Shown here: piece by piece, positions 1 to 8,723 of the stretch
Position numbering within the stretch: position 1 is the stretch's first letter
Layout: each line of letters opens with the position of its first letter
From: Ignavibacteria bacterium
GTDB taxonomy: Bacteria > Bacteroidota > Ignavibacteria > Tepidaquicellales > OLB5
Length of the DNA: 64,000 nucleotides
Direction: 5' to 3'
Assembly: GCA_017303675.1 (NCBI GenBank)
Contig: JAFLBX010000001.1
Span: 693,970 to 757,969, forward strand
The notes under the pieces: model-generated
The model's input: the letters and a program-made list of their open reading frames with translations, nothing else
Databases searched by the model: none
What the model was told of the DNA's origin: nothing
Made by a program: the position numbers and the translations under genes

Positions 1-577
1 TTTCTGTGTAATCCTTATACTGCCATATATCAGTTCTGAAGTCACGGATAGGAACATTTTCATTTCCTGCTACCGGCTTATAATAATTTACTCCGTGCGG
101 CGGAACTATTGTATTGGTATGAACAGTAACTACAGGCGCCGGTTCAAGATAATTGATCACGTAGTCTTCATTATCTGAAGGCCTTACATAATTCCTGTAA
201 ACTACGAACGGCCTATCGCTTTTAACTTCTGCTACTGCCGGGTCAGCAGTGGGGTCAAACCATCTTGCGTGTACATTAGTGTATTTTGCGTACGGATCGT
301 ACGATTCAGACGGAAGCGCTGCATAATAAAATGACCCGTGATAAACGTAGCGTGATCCAACCGCTGTTTTACTTCTTTGATCAGAGCTGTGCATTATCCA
401 CACGTCACTGTACGGGGGATACCCGATAAGCGCTGTAGACTGTGCATAGCCATCTTTGCTGTTAATATTGCTGTTCAAAGAAGCAGCATCTGAACTTCTC
501 TGCCAACCGTTACTTAGTGCATTAGCAGCCGAAATAAATAAAACCAACATTAGTGATACTGCGAGTTTGTTTAACAT
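1..577 (-). CDS. Exported protein of unknown function, 3' part outside window
   Basis: An open frame runs from an ATG at 575-577 leftwards to the window edge (192 codons visible, no stop). The start is supported by an AAAGGAG Shine-Dalgarno sequence about 8 bases upstream. The first 20 or so residues (MLNKLAVSLMLVLFISAANA) form a typical Sec signal peptide. The visible mature part is rich in Tyr, Asn, Ser and Pro and has no motif I recognise. Composition and context (other secreted proteins follow) suggest a cell-surface or periplasmic protein; a T9SS sorting domain could lie in the missing C-terminus, but this cannot be seen. Confidence 0.75.
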   Translation of the reverse strand, partial: MLNKLAVSLMLVLFISAANALSNGWQRSSDAASLNSNINSKDGYAQSTALIGYPPYSDVWIMHSSDQRSKTAVGSRYVYHGSFYYAALPSESYDPYAKYTNVHARWFDPTADPAVAEVKSDRPFVVYRNYVRPSDNEDYVINYLEPAPVVTVHTNTIVPPHGVNYYKPVAGNENVPIRDFRTDIWQYKDYTE

Positions 578-746
578 AGCTAACTTCTCCTTTCATATAT
601 AAAAATTGAACAAATGAAAAGATAGTTCTATTGATTACATCCCAAAAACAATAATTTAGGAAATTTTTTTAATAAAGGAATGATTTTCAAAAATTTATTT
701 CGGGTTCAAAAACAATGACTTAGAGATTTTTATCCACTTATTACAG

Positions 747-770
747 AACAAGGGGCTGGAGCCCCTTGTT
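747..770. repeat. 24-bp near-perfect inverted repeat between two minus-strand genes
   Basis: AACAAGGGGCT and AGCCCCTTGTT form an 11-bp stem around a two-base loop. It lies just downstream of the jelly-roll-like gene (ends at 792 on the minus strand) and could stop transcription, but no T-run follows on either strand, so it resembles the window's intergenic palindromes more than a canonical terminator. Confidence 0.6.
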
Positions 771-791
771 GAAGAATGAAATTATTGATTG

Positions 792-1328
792 TTATTTTGT
801 CATATCGGTAGTGGGAACGTCTTTGCCAACTTCTTCAAGTTTGAAACCGGAGATCCATGAATTCCCCGTGCCGTTTACAAGAAATCCATAAGCAATTCCA
901 ATAGCTTCCGGAGCAACATCAAGCACTATTTCATATTTGGTCCAGTCATTGGTACCGGCAATTGCCCGGTTAACCATGTTATCAAATGCCAGGGAAGTAT
1001 TCTTATCTGTGCCATCGACTCTCATCCACATTCCCGCCCAGCCTGTAATGCTTTCATTTTTAATATTGCCGCTCAGCCTGATCCGTTTGCCGGAATACTG
1101 TTCGGGCATAATGTATGTCATGATCGTCCCGAAGCCATCTATTGGAGATTCTTTTGACTTCAGAAAATAAACAGCTCCCTCATTATATTTTTCATCAGCC
1201 TTGCCCCAGTCATATGATTCCGGCTTGCTTCCCGCTTTGAACCATCCATCAATTTTTTGTGAATATGCTGTTTGAGCAAACAGTGTAACAACAAACATCA
1301 AAGTAAGAATCCTGATCGTGGTTTTCAT
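792..1328 (-). CDS. Exported jelly-roll-like protein of unknown function
   Basis: 178 residues with a signal peptide (residues 1-23, ending AYSQ). The rest has motifs such as MPEQYSGKRIRLSGNIK, GWAGMWMRVDG, LAFDNM and GTNDWTKYEIVLDV. This pattern resembles a carbohydrate-binding-like beta-sandwich that I associate with domains appended to some bacterial transcriptional regulators; here it stands alone and is exported. A ligand cannot be read from the sequence. Neighbours on both sides are exported proteins on the same strand but are separated by more than 200 bp, so it is probably its own transcript. Confidence 0.7.
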   Translation of the reverse strand: MKTTIRILTLMFVVTLFAQTAYSQKIDGWFKAGSKPESYDWGKADEKYNEGAVYFLKSKESPIDGFGTIMTYIMPEQYSGKRIRLSGNIKNESITGWAGMWMRVDGTDKNTSLAFDNMVNRAIAGTNDWTKYEIVLDVAPEAIGIAYGFLVNGTGNSWISGFKLEEVGKDVPTTDMTK

Positions 1329-1485
1329 ATTATTATTTATTTAATTGATGATATTTTTTTTATTTTCACTGGTCAGTCAGTTTTCTGCTTCAAAGCTTCG
1401 GACTCATAATAAAGAGCCCTTAGACATACTCATCTTTGGCGGGCAATAGGCTCAGGGGGACAAGTATGAGCAGTTTCACATCTGC

Positions 1486-1520
1486 AACCCCCCTTAGTCC
1501 CCCCTTAAAGGGGGGGATTT
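1486..1520. repeat. CCCCCCTTA...AAGGGGGGGATTTT palindromic repeat
   Basis: A C-rich half (two C6 blocks separated by TTAGT) is followed by TTAA and a G7 block, able to form a strong hairpin. Similar C/G-block palindromes occur at 26381-26408, 47179-47204 and inside the GNAT gene at 55161-55182, so it belongs to a dispersed family. It lies 20 bp beyond the stop of the minus-strand T9SS gene at 1541. Confidence 0.65.
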
Positions 1521-1540
1521 TACAGAACAGGCACACCGCA

Positions 1541-2410
1541 CTATTTCACCAGAACCATTTTCTTTTCATCTGAAAAGCTGCCTGCGGTTAAACGGTAAAA
1601 ATAAACGCCGCTTGCGTAATTTGAGGCATCAAATACTACAGAATAGATACCTTTTTTATAGTCAGCATTTACCAATTGGGCGACCTGTTCACCCAGCAGA
1701 TTATAAATTTTTAAAGTTACCTTTGCATCTTCAGGCAGGCCGAAAGATATTTCGGTTTGCGGGTTGAAAGGATTGGGGAAATTCTGGAACAGCTCGTATT
1801 TTGTCGGTACTATTCCGCCAAATCCTTTGCCTGTATGTGTAAAGTGGTCTATCCACACCACGTCAGAATTTCTTCCGAACGCACCGGCATCTTTGATGTA
1901 ATAATTTACTGCAAAGTAAATATTTTTTCCTGCATATGCCGAAAGGTCATACGCTTTTTTATGCCATGAGCCTACGGGTCCGTTTACCTTAAAATAATCA
2001 ATCATAGTAAATGAAGAAAGGCTGTCATCAGTTGTTGAGATCCATATTTTCAATGAATCCTTGAATTGCCTGTCAATTGCGCCGCACCAGAAAGAAATTG
2101 AATCACCTTCATGTATATCATAGATGCGCGGAGAAATTATCCAGTCATCAATAACATTGAAACGGTTCATATTTATGAAGCTTAGCTTGAAGAAGTAGCT
2201 TCCGGCGTGCGGGCTCTGTACACCAAGCCCGAAAAATTCAACCGGTGAATAAAGCTCAATATCAGCGCCGCCTTTATCATTATTAACCAGCTTCCAGCCG
2301 CGAGTTTCAATATTTTTATCGGGAAAAGTTTCTTCCCACTTTATTCGCTGTGAATACACTGCAGAACAAAACAAAAAAGTATATAATAATACAAAAATAT
2401 ATTTTAACAT
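1541..2410 (-). CDS. T9SS-secreted protein with adhesin-like (choice-of-anchor J) domain
   Basis: 289 residues. Signal peptide (about 1-20, ending VYSQ), then a region of about 180 residues (WEETFPD.., GWKLVNND, SPHAGSYFFKLSF, DWIISPRI, GDSISFWCGA, DVVWIDHF) with the hallmarks of a cleaved-adhesin/choice-of-anchor J jelly roll. The last 80 residues are a T9SS sorting domain (FPNPFNP, IYNLLGEQV, GIYSVVFDASNYASGVYFYRL, KKMVLVK). It should be exported across the outer membrane and attached to or released from the surface. The start overlaps the end of the phosphoesterase gene by 7 bp, so the two are very likely co-transcribed and perhaps translationally coupled. Confidence 0.88.
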   Translation of the reverse strand: MLKYIFVLLYTFLFCSAVYSQRIKWEETFPDKNIETRGWKLVNNDKGGADIELYSPVEFFGLGVQSPHAGSYFFKLSFINMNRFNVIDDWIISPRIYDIHEGDSISFWCGAIDRQFKDSLKIWISTTDDSLSSFTMIDYFKVNGPVGSWHKKAYDLSAYAGKNIYFAVNYYIKDAGAFGRNSDVVWIDHFTHTGKGFGGIVPTKYELFQNFPNPFNPQTEISFGLPEDAKVTLKIYNLLGEQVAQLVNADYKKGIYSVVFDASNYASGVYFYRLTAGSFSDEKKMVLVK

Positions 2411-4050
2411 GAGTATGACACCTTTAAAATTTTAATTACTTCCTTAAGAAATGATAAGCCATCGCCGATAGTTTTTATGCCGGATGGCGGATGTGAACTG
2501 CCATAGGCAAGGGAGTTGGCAACCCCTATGAAATCCTTCTGGAAACCTGTGAGCGGCTTATCAAGGAAGAAGTCCTTATCGCCCTGTGTATATTCCTGCC
2601 TTGGCGCGGTAACCGGCCAATCGCTCGGGTTCCTTGGAAACTCACGCGTTAAATATCCTTCAAGCGAAGGCGAAGTGAGGTCTCTCTGTGTCAAATGCCC
2701 AAGGTTCCATTTATTGGAAAGTGTTTTAATAACGGATGTATGAGTAAGCTGATCGCTTATCACCGTACCGCTGTTAATATATGCTGAAACAAGTATAGCG
2801 GGAACGCGGATACCAAGCCTTCTGAAATCAAAATCCATTTCATTGTTTGTGGTATTGCCCGGGGGCTGAACTCCCGCCGGCGGCTGAACGTGGTCATACG
2901 TTCCGCCCGCTTCATCAAAAGTTATTATGAATAATGTGTTCTGCCAGTTATTGCCAACTGAGCTTGAGGAGTTCTTAATAGCATTGTAAACTTTGTGAAT
3001 AAGCTTTTCACCCGGTGTTACAGAAGAAGGAAATGTTGTAATGTTGCTGTTGCCAACAAGCGGAGCGGGCGGATGCTCATCGTTATGGAAGAACATCATT
3101 CTGGGCTCAATAAATGTATATTCAGGCAGCCTGCCGGAAGCGCAGTCATCATAGAATGCATCCATACTGCAGATATGGTCATGGGCATATGGCCTTAGCG
3201 CATTAAAATGAATAAGCAGGCTCATGGGGAAAAGATCAAGATGATCAAAATACAGCTTCCAGTTATAGCCCCTGCTTTGCAAGCGCTGAAAAATAGTTTC
3301 AGAGGTGTTAAGCTGCCACTTTGTGTAGCCATCGGGGCAGGAATTTGTAACATTACCGTTTGACTGCGCGCTGTTCAAAAATGAGCGGTTGCAGAAAGTC
3401 TGTGAAGGAACGGCGCAGTGCCAGTGATCGCAAACTGCAAATCCTTTTGCAAGCGTGCTTATAACGGGAACTACCTCTGGAGGGAAGCAGCTCATGATAA
3501 TTCTGTATTCACTGTAAGTGGGCATTCTGCCCTGTGTGGCCTTAAAGTTGTTAATATAGTCCATTAAAAAACCGTTCATCGGGTAAACCTGCGGAATCGT
3601 ATCGGGCACGTTCCACGGGCTGACCATATCGCATGCATCAACAAAACGGTTGCTGTCGGGAAGTATTGTTCCGAACATGGAAGCGTTCATATGAGGATAC
3701 TCTTCGCCGGGGTCCGGGTTCGGGTTATTCATTATTGAATCCTTATGCACAGGCACGCTGCCCATAAAAGATGAATCAGCGTACGGCGGTATAGGATTTG
3801 AAAGGTTATGGTATGCCACGCCTTCGAACGGCTGGTTATTTGGCGGCGGGTTTTGCGGTGTATATAGATAGCCCAGCAGGTTATCAAATGACCGGTTTTC
3901 CATCATAAGCACAACAACGTGGCTGAACTTATCAAGTCCGCCGGCGATTTCTTTGAACCTGTAAATGGAAGGGAAGGCAGAGCCTATCGCTCCGATAGCC
4001 AGCGAGGAACCCGCAAGCTTCATAAATTGTCTTCTGTTGATCTTTGCCAT
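2404..4050 (-). CDS. Tat-exported phosphoesterase (phospholipase C / acid phosphatase family)
   Basis: 548 residues. The N-terminus carries a twin-arginine signal (NRRQFMKLAGSS, then a hydrophobic stretch ending near residue 28). The signature HVVVLMMENRSFDNLLGY (residues about 44-61) is that of the phosphoesterase family that contains non-haemolytic phospholipase C and acid phosphatase AcpA; the Glu-Asn pair there belongs to the metal/catalytic centre. Further typical motifs are CDHWHCAVPSQTFCNRSF, FIEPRMMF and FIITFDEAGGTYDHVQPP. Substrate (phospholipid or phosphomonoester) cannot be decided. It is folded in the cytoplasm and exported by Tat, and it is the first gene of a two-gene unit with the T9SS cargo gene that overlaps its stop codon. 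Confidence 0.88.
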   Translation of the reverse strand: MAKINRRQFMKLAGSSLAIGAIGSAFPSIYRFKEIAGGLDKFSHVVVLMMENRSFDNLLGYLYTPQNPPPNNQPFEGVAYHNLSNPIPPYADSSFMGSVPVHKDSIMNNPNPDPGEEYPHMNASMFGTILPDSNRFVDACDMVSPWNVPDTIPQVYPMNGFLMDYINNFKATQGRMPTYSEYRIIMSCFPPEVVPVISTLAKGFAVCDHWHCAVPSQTFCNRSFLNSAQSNGNVTNSCPDGYTKWQLNTSETIFQRLQSRGYNWKLYFDHLDLFPMSLLIHFNALRPYAHDHICSMDAFYDDCASGRLPEYTFIEPRMMFFHNDEHPPAPLVGNSNITTFPSSVTPGEKLIHKVYNAIKNSSSSVGNNWQNTLFIITFDEAGGTYDHVQPPAGVQPPGNTTNNEMDFDFRRLGIRVPAILVSAYINSGTVISDQLTHTSVIKTLSNKWNLGHLTQRDLTSPSLEGYLTREFPRNPSDWPVTAPRQEYTQGDKDFFLDKPLTGFQKDFIGVANSLAYGSSHPPSGIKTIGDGLSFLKEVIKILKVSYSC

Positions 4051-4105
4051 TAAATATGTTTACGGTATTATAAATTGAATAAAAAAAATTATTTTTTTTG
4101 TTTCA

Positions 4106-4250
4106 CCCTTCGACAAGCTCAGGGTGAGAATTCCCTTCGACAGGCTCAGGGTGAGAATTCCCTTCGACAACTGCAGGGGCAGTGAACAGCTCAGGGTGTG
4201 AATGCCCTTCGACTCACTGCCTACGCCAAGGCTTCGGCAGTCAGGCGCTA
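4106..4250. repeat. Cluster of CCCTTCGACAAGCTCAGGG-type repeats
   Basis: Copies begin at 4106 and 4133 (spacing 27), then at 4160 an expanded copy with an insert between the halves, then a degenerate copy at 4205. The unit has complementary ends (CCCT..AGGG). The same unit forms a tandem array at 49781-49908 and a cluster at 59118-59194. A minus-strand ORF through this block encodes only the repetitive LSKGILTLSLSKG and is not a gene. The rest of the gap (4251-4329) holds short TTAATTG repeats. Confidence 0.85.
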
Positions 4251-4329
4251 CTTCTTTCGCTGCACTCAATAAGGTAGGGCGATAAAATCATATGACTGTT
4301 AATTGCTAATTGTTAATTGTTAATTGAAT

Positions 4330-5373
4330 TTACACTCCAAACACAAATCCTGTTGTCAGTGTTTTCCACAGGCCGCCGTTGTATTTGTTCAGGTTATAAC
4401 CGCCGCCTTCGTAGTAGCCATCGTAGGTGATAACTTCAAGGACTCCGTCGCCATTCATATCAACAACGCCTTCTGCCATGCTGAATGTAAAGTTATTTAC
4501 GGCAAGCGGCATGAACTCAGAAATTACCTTACCTTCAGCATCCATTACGAAAACAAGCGAGGTGAAGTTTGTGAAGTCATTCTGCAGCCTAACGCTTACA
4601 AGGAACTCATTTTTATCTTTTCCGGTAAAGCTTCCTTCAAATATCTTAATATCTTCGTTTGATATTTTTTTAAGCGGAACGGTTTTGGCCTCACCCTTAT
4701 CGTTGTATTCAGATACCATTACCCCTTTTAATTTGGGCATGATATATCCTTTGAACTCATCTATAATGCCCTGGTTAGTAACGCCTTTCCTGTTTACTGC
4801 GCTGATGCTGCTGTTGTACGAACAGACAACAACTTCGTATTCATCAAGCTTCATCTCTTTGGGAGGCATAACAACAGCATAGAATATTGTACCCGCGCCC
4901 ACCATATCATCCATGTTCACATAGTACCCTGATACTTCAGCGGGGTAAACCCCGCTTGTTCCGGATAAATAAATTTTATCACCTATCTTAAAGCTGGTGT
5001 ACTCGGCAAATTCAGGTTTGTATTCAGAAAAATAATAATCAGGAAAATTTTCATTATATGTTGCGTATTTTGCGATCACTTCTTTAAGCTTAGAGCCGTA
5101 CAGTTCATAACCGTAACCGGTGGAATCACTTAGCTTTTCATTTGCGGAGAATTTGTAATAATCATCTATTATAATTTTTTTACCGTCATACCTTCCGAAA
5201 AAAACTCTTTCATCAGAAGATACATCATTTATTTTTTTTGAATTGTTTACAGGTGTATCGCCCGCGGTTTTTTTATCATTTGATCCGGGAGTATCGCCTG
5301 CTTTTTTGGTGCAGGCAGTAAGTGATACAGAAAGCAATAAAAAGGCCAGGAAAAACAGGAAATACTTTTTCAT
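4330..5373 (-). CDS. Lipoprotein of unknown function
   Basis: 347 residues. Residues 1-21 form a lipoprotein signal (LSVSLTAC, lipobox Cys at 21), followed by a Lys/Thr/Asn/Asp-rich linker with a duplicated KKxxGDTP motif. The body has no family signature that I recognise. Near the C-terminus MNGDGVLEVITYDGYYEGGG resembles the calcium-binding-like DxNxDG loops of FG-GAP/VCBS repeats, suggesting a beta-propeller blade or isolated loop. Expected location is the membrane facing the periplasm. It stands alone, with repeats on one side and the protease gene pair on the other. Confidence 0.8.
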   Translation of the reverse strand: MKKYFLFFLAFLLLSVSLTACTKKAGDTPGSNDKKTAGDTPVNNSKKINDVSSDERVFFGRYDGKKIIIDDYYKFSANEKLSDSTGYGYELYGSKLKEVIAKYATYNENFPDYYFSEYKPEFAEYTSFKIGDKIYLSGTSGVYPAEVSGYYVNMDDMVGAGTIFYAVVMPPKEMKLDEYEVVVCSYNSSISAVNRKGVTNQGIIDEFKGYIMPKLKGVMVSEYNDKGEAKTVPLKKISNEDIKIFEGSFTGKDKNEFLVSVRLQNDFTNFTSLVFVMDAEGKVISEFMPLAVNNFTFSMAEGVVDMNGDGVLEVITYDGYYEGGGYNLNKYNGGLWKTLTTGFVFGV

Positions 5374-5552
5374 TTTTATGCAGATTGATTTTTATATTAT
5401 GTCAAAAATAAGGATTTATGTTTAAAAATGCTTCCAGTGTTTAGTACACATTTTTTGAAAATGTAAAAGTGAGTTAATAGGGGAATAATTTTATTTACCG
5501 GGAATAAGATATTGCAAAAAATGGTTCCGGAAGAAAAAACCGCATTAAGAAG

Positions 5553-5644
5553 TCTATCTCAAAACTGGTTTTTATGTAAAATCTTTGTTAAAATTTTTCA
5601 AGATTCCTGCTTTCGCAGGAATGACAAGATACTTTTTGAGACAG
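5553..5644. mobile_element. Small MITE-like element with terminal inverted repeats
   Basis: CTATCTCAAAA at 5554-5564 is matched in inverted orientation by TTTTTGAGACAG at 5633-5644 (one internal mismatch). Inside, ATTCCTGCTTTCGCAGGAAT (5603-5622) is a perfect palindrome of a family that recurs at 43167 and 45700. No coding capacity. A short non-autonomous element or a composite of two palindromes; target-site duplication is not evident by eye. Confidence 0.45.
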
Positions 5645-5689
5645 CCGGAACGAGCCGGGTTTTTGTTTTTTGGTATTTGTTATTTTAAA

Positions 5690-6790
5690 TCAAGCTTCAT
5701 CGGTCACTCTTGGCTGCGCGCCATACTGATCAAGCAGGATATTATCGTATTTATCAGCATTGGCAAAAAGTGTCTTCAGGTTTTCAAGACCGGTTTCATA
5801 TGTTAAATACTGGTCATAAATAAACGTGGAAAGTATCACATCCTGGTTATTTACGCTGAACATCATGCCTTCGAGGTTATAATTTTCCCTTAACAGGAAC
5901 TCATACATTGCGGCGATGTTAGATTTTGGAAGCATGCAGAGCATGCTGTCGCAAACTATGAAGCCATCCTGGTTGTAGTTGATAAAAATTTTGGCAGTGC
6001 CTTCTTCAACTTCCCAGCTATAGGGACCTTTTCGCGCTAGCTTAACATCCTTGCCAAGCTGCTCTAAAATTGTTTCAACAATTGCCGATGCCCCGGTTGG
6101 CTTGTACTCGCCTTCTTTTTTAAGCGCGGGGAACTCCAGCTTGGTGCCGCAGTTGGGGCAGTATTCGCCGGCATCAAGGCTTTCTTCTGTAACGTAAAAT
6201 CCGCAGCTCGGGCACTTCATGGTATATTTACCGAAGTACTGCCTGTATTCCTTCAGGTCTTCTTCAAGGTACTCAACCGGCAGGGCAAATCCCAGGTTAT
6301 CGCCGCCTGCAATTATGAAAGTATTCACACCAACAACATCACCATTGGAATTAACAAGGGGTCCCCCGGAATTACCCGGGTTTATTGCTGCATCTATCTG
6401 TATATAATTTATACCGCGCTGCAGGCGTTTTGATTTTGAAACAATGCCCTCGGTAGCTGTATAGTTCAGCCCGTACGGGTGGCCGATCGCTATTACCTGG
6501 TCGCCTTCTTTTACATCAAGCCCGGGCGCAAGGTTAATATCAGGCAGCTCAATGCCTTCGGGTACCTTGATAAATGCAAGGTCGTACTTGGCGTCATTAA
6601 AAAATACAGGTGATATCTGCTTGGGAAGTGATCTTCCGCTGATGACAGCTTCTGAGTTACCCTTAACCACATGATCATTGGTAATTATCAGGTTCTCCTT
6701 TTTAACATAAAACCCGGTACCAGTACCCTGCGGTGTTGCTATTTGTATAATTACATGCTGAAATTTATCTATTATATGCTGAGTATCCAT
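5690..6790 (-). CDS. Cytosolic trypsin-like serine protease with zinc ribbon and YbjN-like C-terminal domain
   Basis: 366 residues without a signal peptide. Residues 1-180 are an HtrA-like S1 protease with the full triad visible: His40 (TNDHVVKG), Asp70 (YDLAFIKV), Ser141 (NPGNSGGPL). There is no PDZ domain. A zinc ribbon follows with CPSC at 193-196 and CPNC at 211-214. Residues about 230-355 (WEVEEGTAKIFINYN, DSMLCMLPKSN, FLLRENYNLEG, VILSTFIYD, LFANADKYDNIL) look like the YbjN/Tir-chaperone-like (TY-Chap) fold, a peptide-binding domain. The gene lies 65 bp downstream of another gene with such a domain, on the same strand, so they probably form one operon. Lack of a signal peptide points to a cytoplasmic, possibly effector-type, protease. 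Confidence 0.82.
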   Translation of the reverse strand: MDTQHIIDKFQHVIIQIATPQGTGTGFYVKKENLIITNDHVVKGNSEAVISGRSLPKQISPVFFNDAKYDLAFIKVPEGIELPDINLAPGLDVKEGDQVIAIGHPYGLNYTATEGIVSKSKRLQRGINYIQIDAAINPGNSGGPLVNSNGDVVGVNTFIIAGGDNLGFALPVEYLEEDLKEYRQYFGKYTMKCPSCGFYVTEESLDAGEYCPNCGTKLEFPALKKEGEYKPTGASAIVETILEQLGKDVKLARKGPYSWEVEEGTAKIFINYNQDGFIVCDSMLCMLPKSNIAAMYEFLLRENYNLEGMMFSVNNQDVILSTFIYDQYLTYETGLENLKTLFANADKYDNILLDQYGAQPRVTDEA

Positions 6791-6855
6791 TTTATTACTT
6801 AAATTTTCTGTGATGTTAATCTAAATTTTTTTGCCTTTTGTTATTTGCCGTTTGC

Positions 6856-8118
6856 TTACTGATTATAATTAAGCTGCTGAACTTCTGCTATATAGCTTTT
6901 CAGGAAGCTGACCATTGAATCGAACTTCAGGTTCGCCGTGTTGAACTTAAGCTCAGGATAAAGCTCTTTGCCTTCGGTGATAATTGCATCAATTTTATTA
7001 TTTATTAATTGTTCGCTGAATTTTCCGGATGCCGGATCATGAAGGCTCTCGCCAACACCAAGAGCCGTGAAATAATCCTGGTTAGTTATATTAAGCATCA
7101 GGTGAAACAGCTTTGCATCGGGCTTCGGCAGGCCGTAGCTGAAGAGGCAGTATGTTGCAAGATATTCATACAGCACTATTGCTATATCTAAATAATTGTT
7201 ATCAACGTACCATTTTACGTTCTGCAGGTTATTTGTAAAAAGATCAACAACAGCCTGGTGCGGCGCGGGGTTTGCGATACCGAAAGTGGATTTCACCCTG
7301 TAAAGATCTTCTGTCACAGCTTCTTTGGGTTTATCAAGAAGCTTTTGCAAAGCTTCTTTCATCCTGCGGTTCTTTTCAACATATGGCTTGTTATCCTTTG
7401 CGAAGTAATCCCAGCTCATTTTTTCAAGCTCGTTCATTAATGTGCCTTCGGGCGCAATGAGGTAATCAATTTTATAAGCTGTGTTAAGCAGCAGGTATGA
7501 AATACCGCCTGAGAAGGCGTCTTCGTTAAGCTCGTTAATGCGCGTGATGGTTTTTTCAAGCCAGGTTCTGTAAAAATTATATTTGATTTCCTTTTCAGTA
7601 TCAGGCAGTTGCTCTGCGTGTGCGTTACCGGTTGACCTCAGCATGGCGAAGTCATCTATAAGCAGGTCATCCTGTTTATCGGCGCGGGTTGCAAGCTCCT
7701 TCCAGCCGTAATAAAGCTTGCGCGGCGGAGCCGCTGCTATGGTGCTATCAAACTTAATACATATGCGGTTATCCTTAAGCGCGTACCGGCTGTAGAAAAG
7801 TGAATAGTTCATTTCCATAAGCCTGCGCATGAAGGCAACTGAGAGCTTATCATACTCCGCAACATCTGCTTCGGCAATTACCTTGCCGTTTGCAATTGTG
7901 CCGCGGATTATTTTTGAGCCCTGAAGCAGCTCAAATGTAATATTATCGCCGTCTTTTCTGAAGCTGACGTTGTTTACATCGTCATCCCGCAGGTAGTTAA
8001 AGAAGGCTTCGTAACTATCTATATATTTCTTTTCGAGAAAAAGCCTCTCTGATGTATTCCAAGCCTCAACTTTGGCTTTTGGCTTAAAGCTGTCTGAAAA
8101 TCTTCCGAATGTTATCAT
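6856..8118 (-). CDS. Protein with YbjN/TY-Chap-like N-terminal domain, partner of the protease
   Basis: 420 residues, no signal peptide or membrane segment. The first 140 residues (SYEAFFNYLRD, ITFELLQGSKIIRGTI, AFMRRLMEMNYSLFYSRYALKDNRICIKFDS, KLYYGWKELATRADKQDDLL) match the general pattern of the YbjN/type III chaperone-like fold. The remaining 280 residues appear all-helical and lack a motif I know. Position directly upstream of the trypsin-like gene on the same strand, and the shared chaperone-like module, suggest that the product binds to or presents substrates to the protease; this is an inference. Confidence 0.65.
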   Translation of the reverse strand: MITFGRFSDSFKPKAKVEAWNTSERLFLEKKYIDSYEAFFNYLRDDDVNNVSFRKDGDNITFELLQGSKIIRGTIANGKVIAEADVAEYDKLSVAFMRRLMEMNYSLFYSRYALKDNRICIKFDSTIAAAPPRKLYYGWKELATRADKQDDLLIDDFAMLRSTGNAHAEQLPDTEKEIKYNFYRTWLEKTITRINELNEDAFSGGISYLLLNTAYKIDYLIAPEGTLMNELEKMSWDYFAKDNKPYVEKNRRMKEALQKLLDKPKEAVTEDLYRVKSTFGIANPAPHQAVVDLFTNNLQNVKWYVDNNYLDIAIVLYEYLATYCLFSYGLPKPDAKLFHLMLNITNQDYFTALGVGESLHDPASGKFSEQLINNKIDAIITEGKELYPELKFNTANLKFDSMVSFLKSYIAEVQQLNYNQ

Positions 8119-8590
8119 ATTGTTTCCATTCCCGAAAGTGCGGGAACATCTATTAATAATGTTTAATTTATCCTGTACTCATTAATATATCAAATTTTAG
8201 AGCCCAGGTATTTTTAACAATCCTGCAAAATAGTTTTTATCAATTTGTTATTCAAAGTAAAAAAGCTTCTTACCCCGGGAAAAAATTAAGGGATTGTTTG
8301 AGGGAGGTTTTTTGCTTTTCTGTATGATTACCGGTGTGGTTTCAAAATTAAAACCTAAGGCCTGCCACTAAGACTCAAAGACTCTAAGGAACACAAAGAG
8401 TGTGAATTTGAAGGCGGCATGGTCCGTTGGACCTGCCGCATATAAGAATAAAATCAAAAGCTTTTCAACACTGAGTGCACAGAGTACACGAGAAGATATA
8501 ACAGGAAAGTTAAAAGACTTGCGTAAACTGTTAATATTTTTTATGTTTGTTTATCATGCGTACGTTCCGTGCAATGCGGAGCGTTAAAAT
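8119..8590. other. Long intergenic stretch, mainly repeat remnants
   Basis: Between the divergent YbjN-like gene and the AT-rich island there is no credible gene. The stretch contains low-complexity runs such as CTAAGACTCAAAGACTC and ACACTGAGTGCACAGAG, of the type often seen as degenerate intergenic repeats in this bacterial group. It must also contain the minus-strand promoter of the gene starting at 8118. A 61-codon ORF at 8402-8587 has no plausible protein features. Confidence 0.5.
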
Positions 8591-8667
8591 AGAGGGCTTT
8601 ACTCATTGAAACACCGAATACGGCTTAGATTCGTATTGTGGGTTGTTAATGAGTAAGGCTCTTTTTT
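8591..8667 (+). terminator. Nested hairpin ending in a T-run upstream of the AIPR gene
   Basis: AGAGGGCTTTACTCATT (8591-8607) pairs with AATGAGTAAGGCTCT (8648-8662), directly followed by six T. A second, inner stem (AATACG with CGTATT) lies in the loop. Sequence shows an intrinsic-terminator shape on the plus strand. It sits at the left edge of the AT-rich island, 57 bp before the AIPR start, so it may insulate or attenuate that gene. Confidence 0.5.
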
Positions 8668-8723
8668 GTTAAAGAATAAACTAATGAAATAAATAATATC
8701 TATAATTAAATAAAAGATAAAAA

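Noticed and set aside
4060-4269. 69-codon minus-strand ORF with LSKGILTLSLSKG repeats
   Set aside because: The repetitive peptide is a translation of the CCCTTCGACAAGCTCAGGG repeat cluster; no independent start signals.
5603-5622. Rho-independent terminator for the protease gene
   Set aside because: ATTCCTGCTTTCGCAGGAAT has no T-run on the minus strand; recurs elsewhere as dispersed palindrome.
8402-8587. 61-codon plus-strand ORF before the AIPR gene
   Set aside because: Runs through degenerate intergenic repeats, lacks a ribosome site and protein-like composition.
8591-8667. Integron attC-like site
   Set aside because: Imperfect inverted repeats are present, but the required RYYYAAC/GTTRRRY core sites at the ends are not, and no integrase is nearby.
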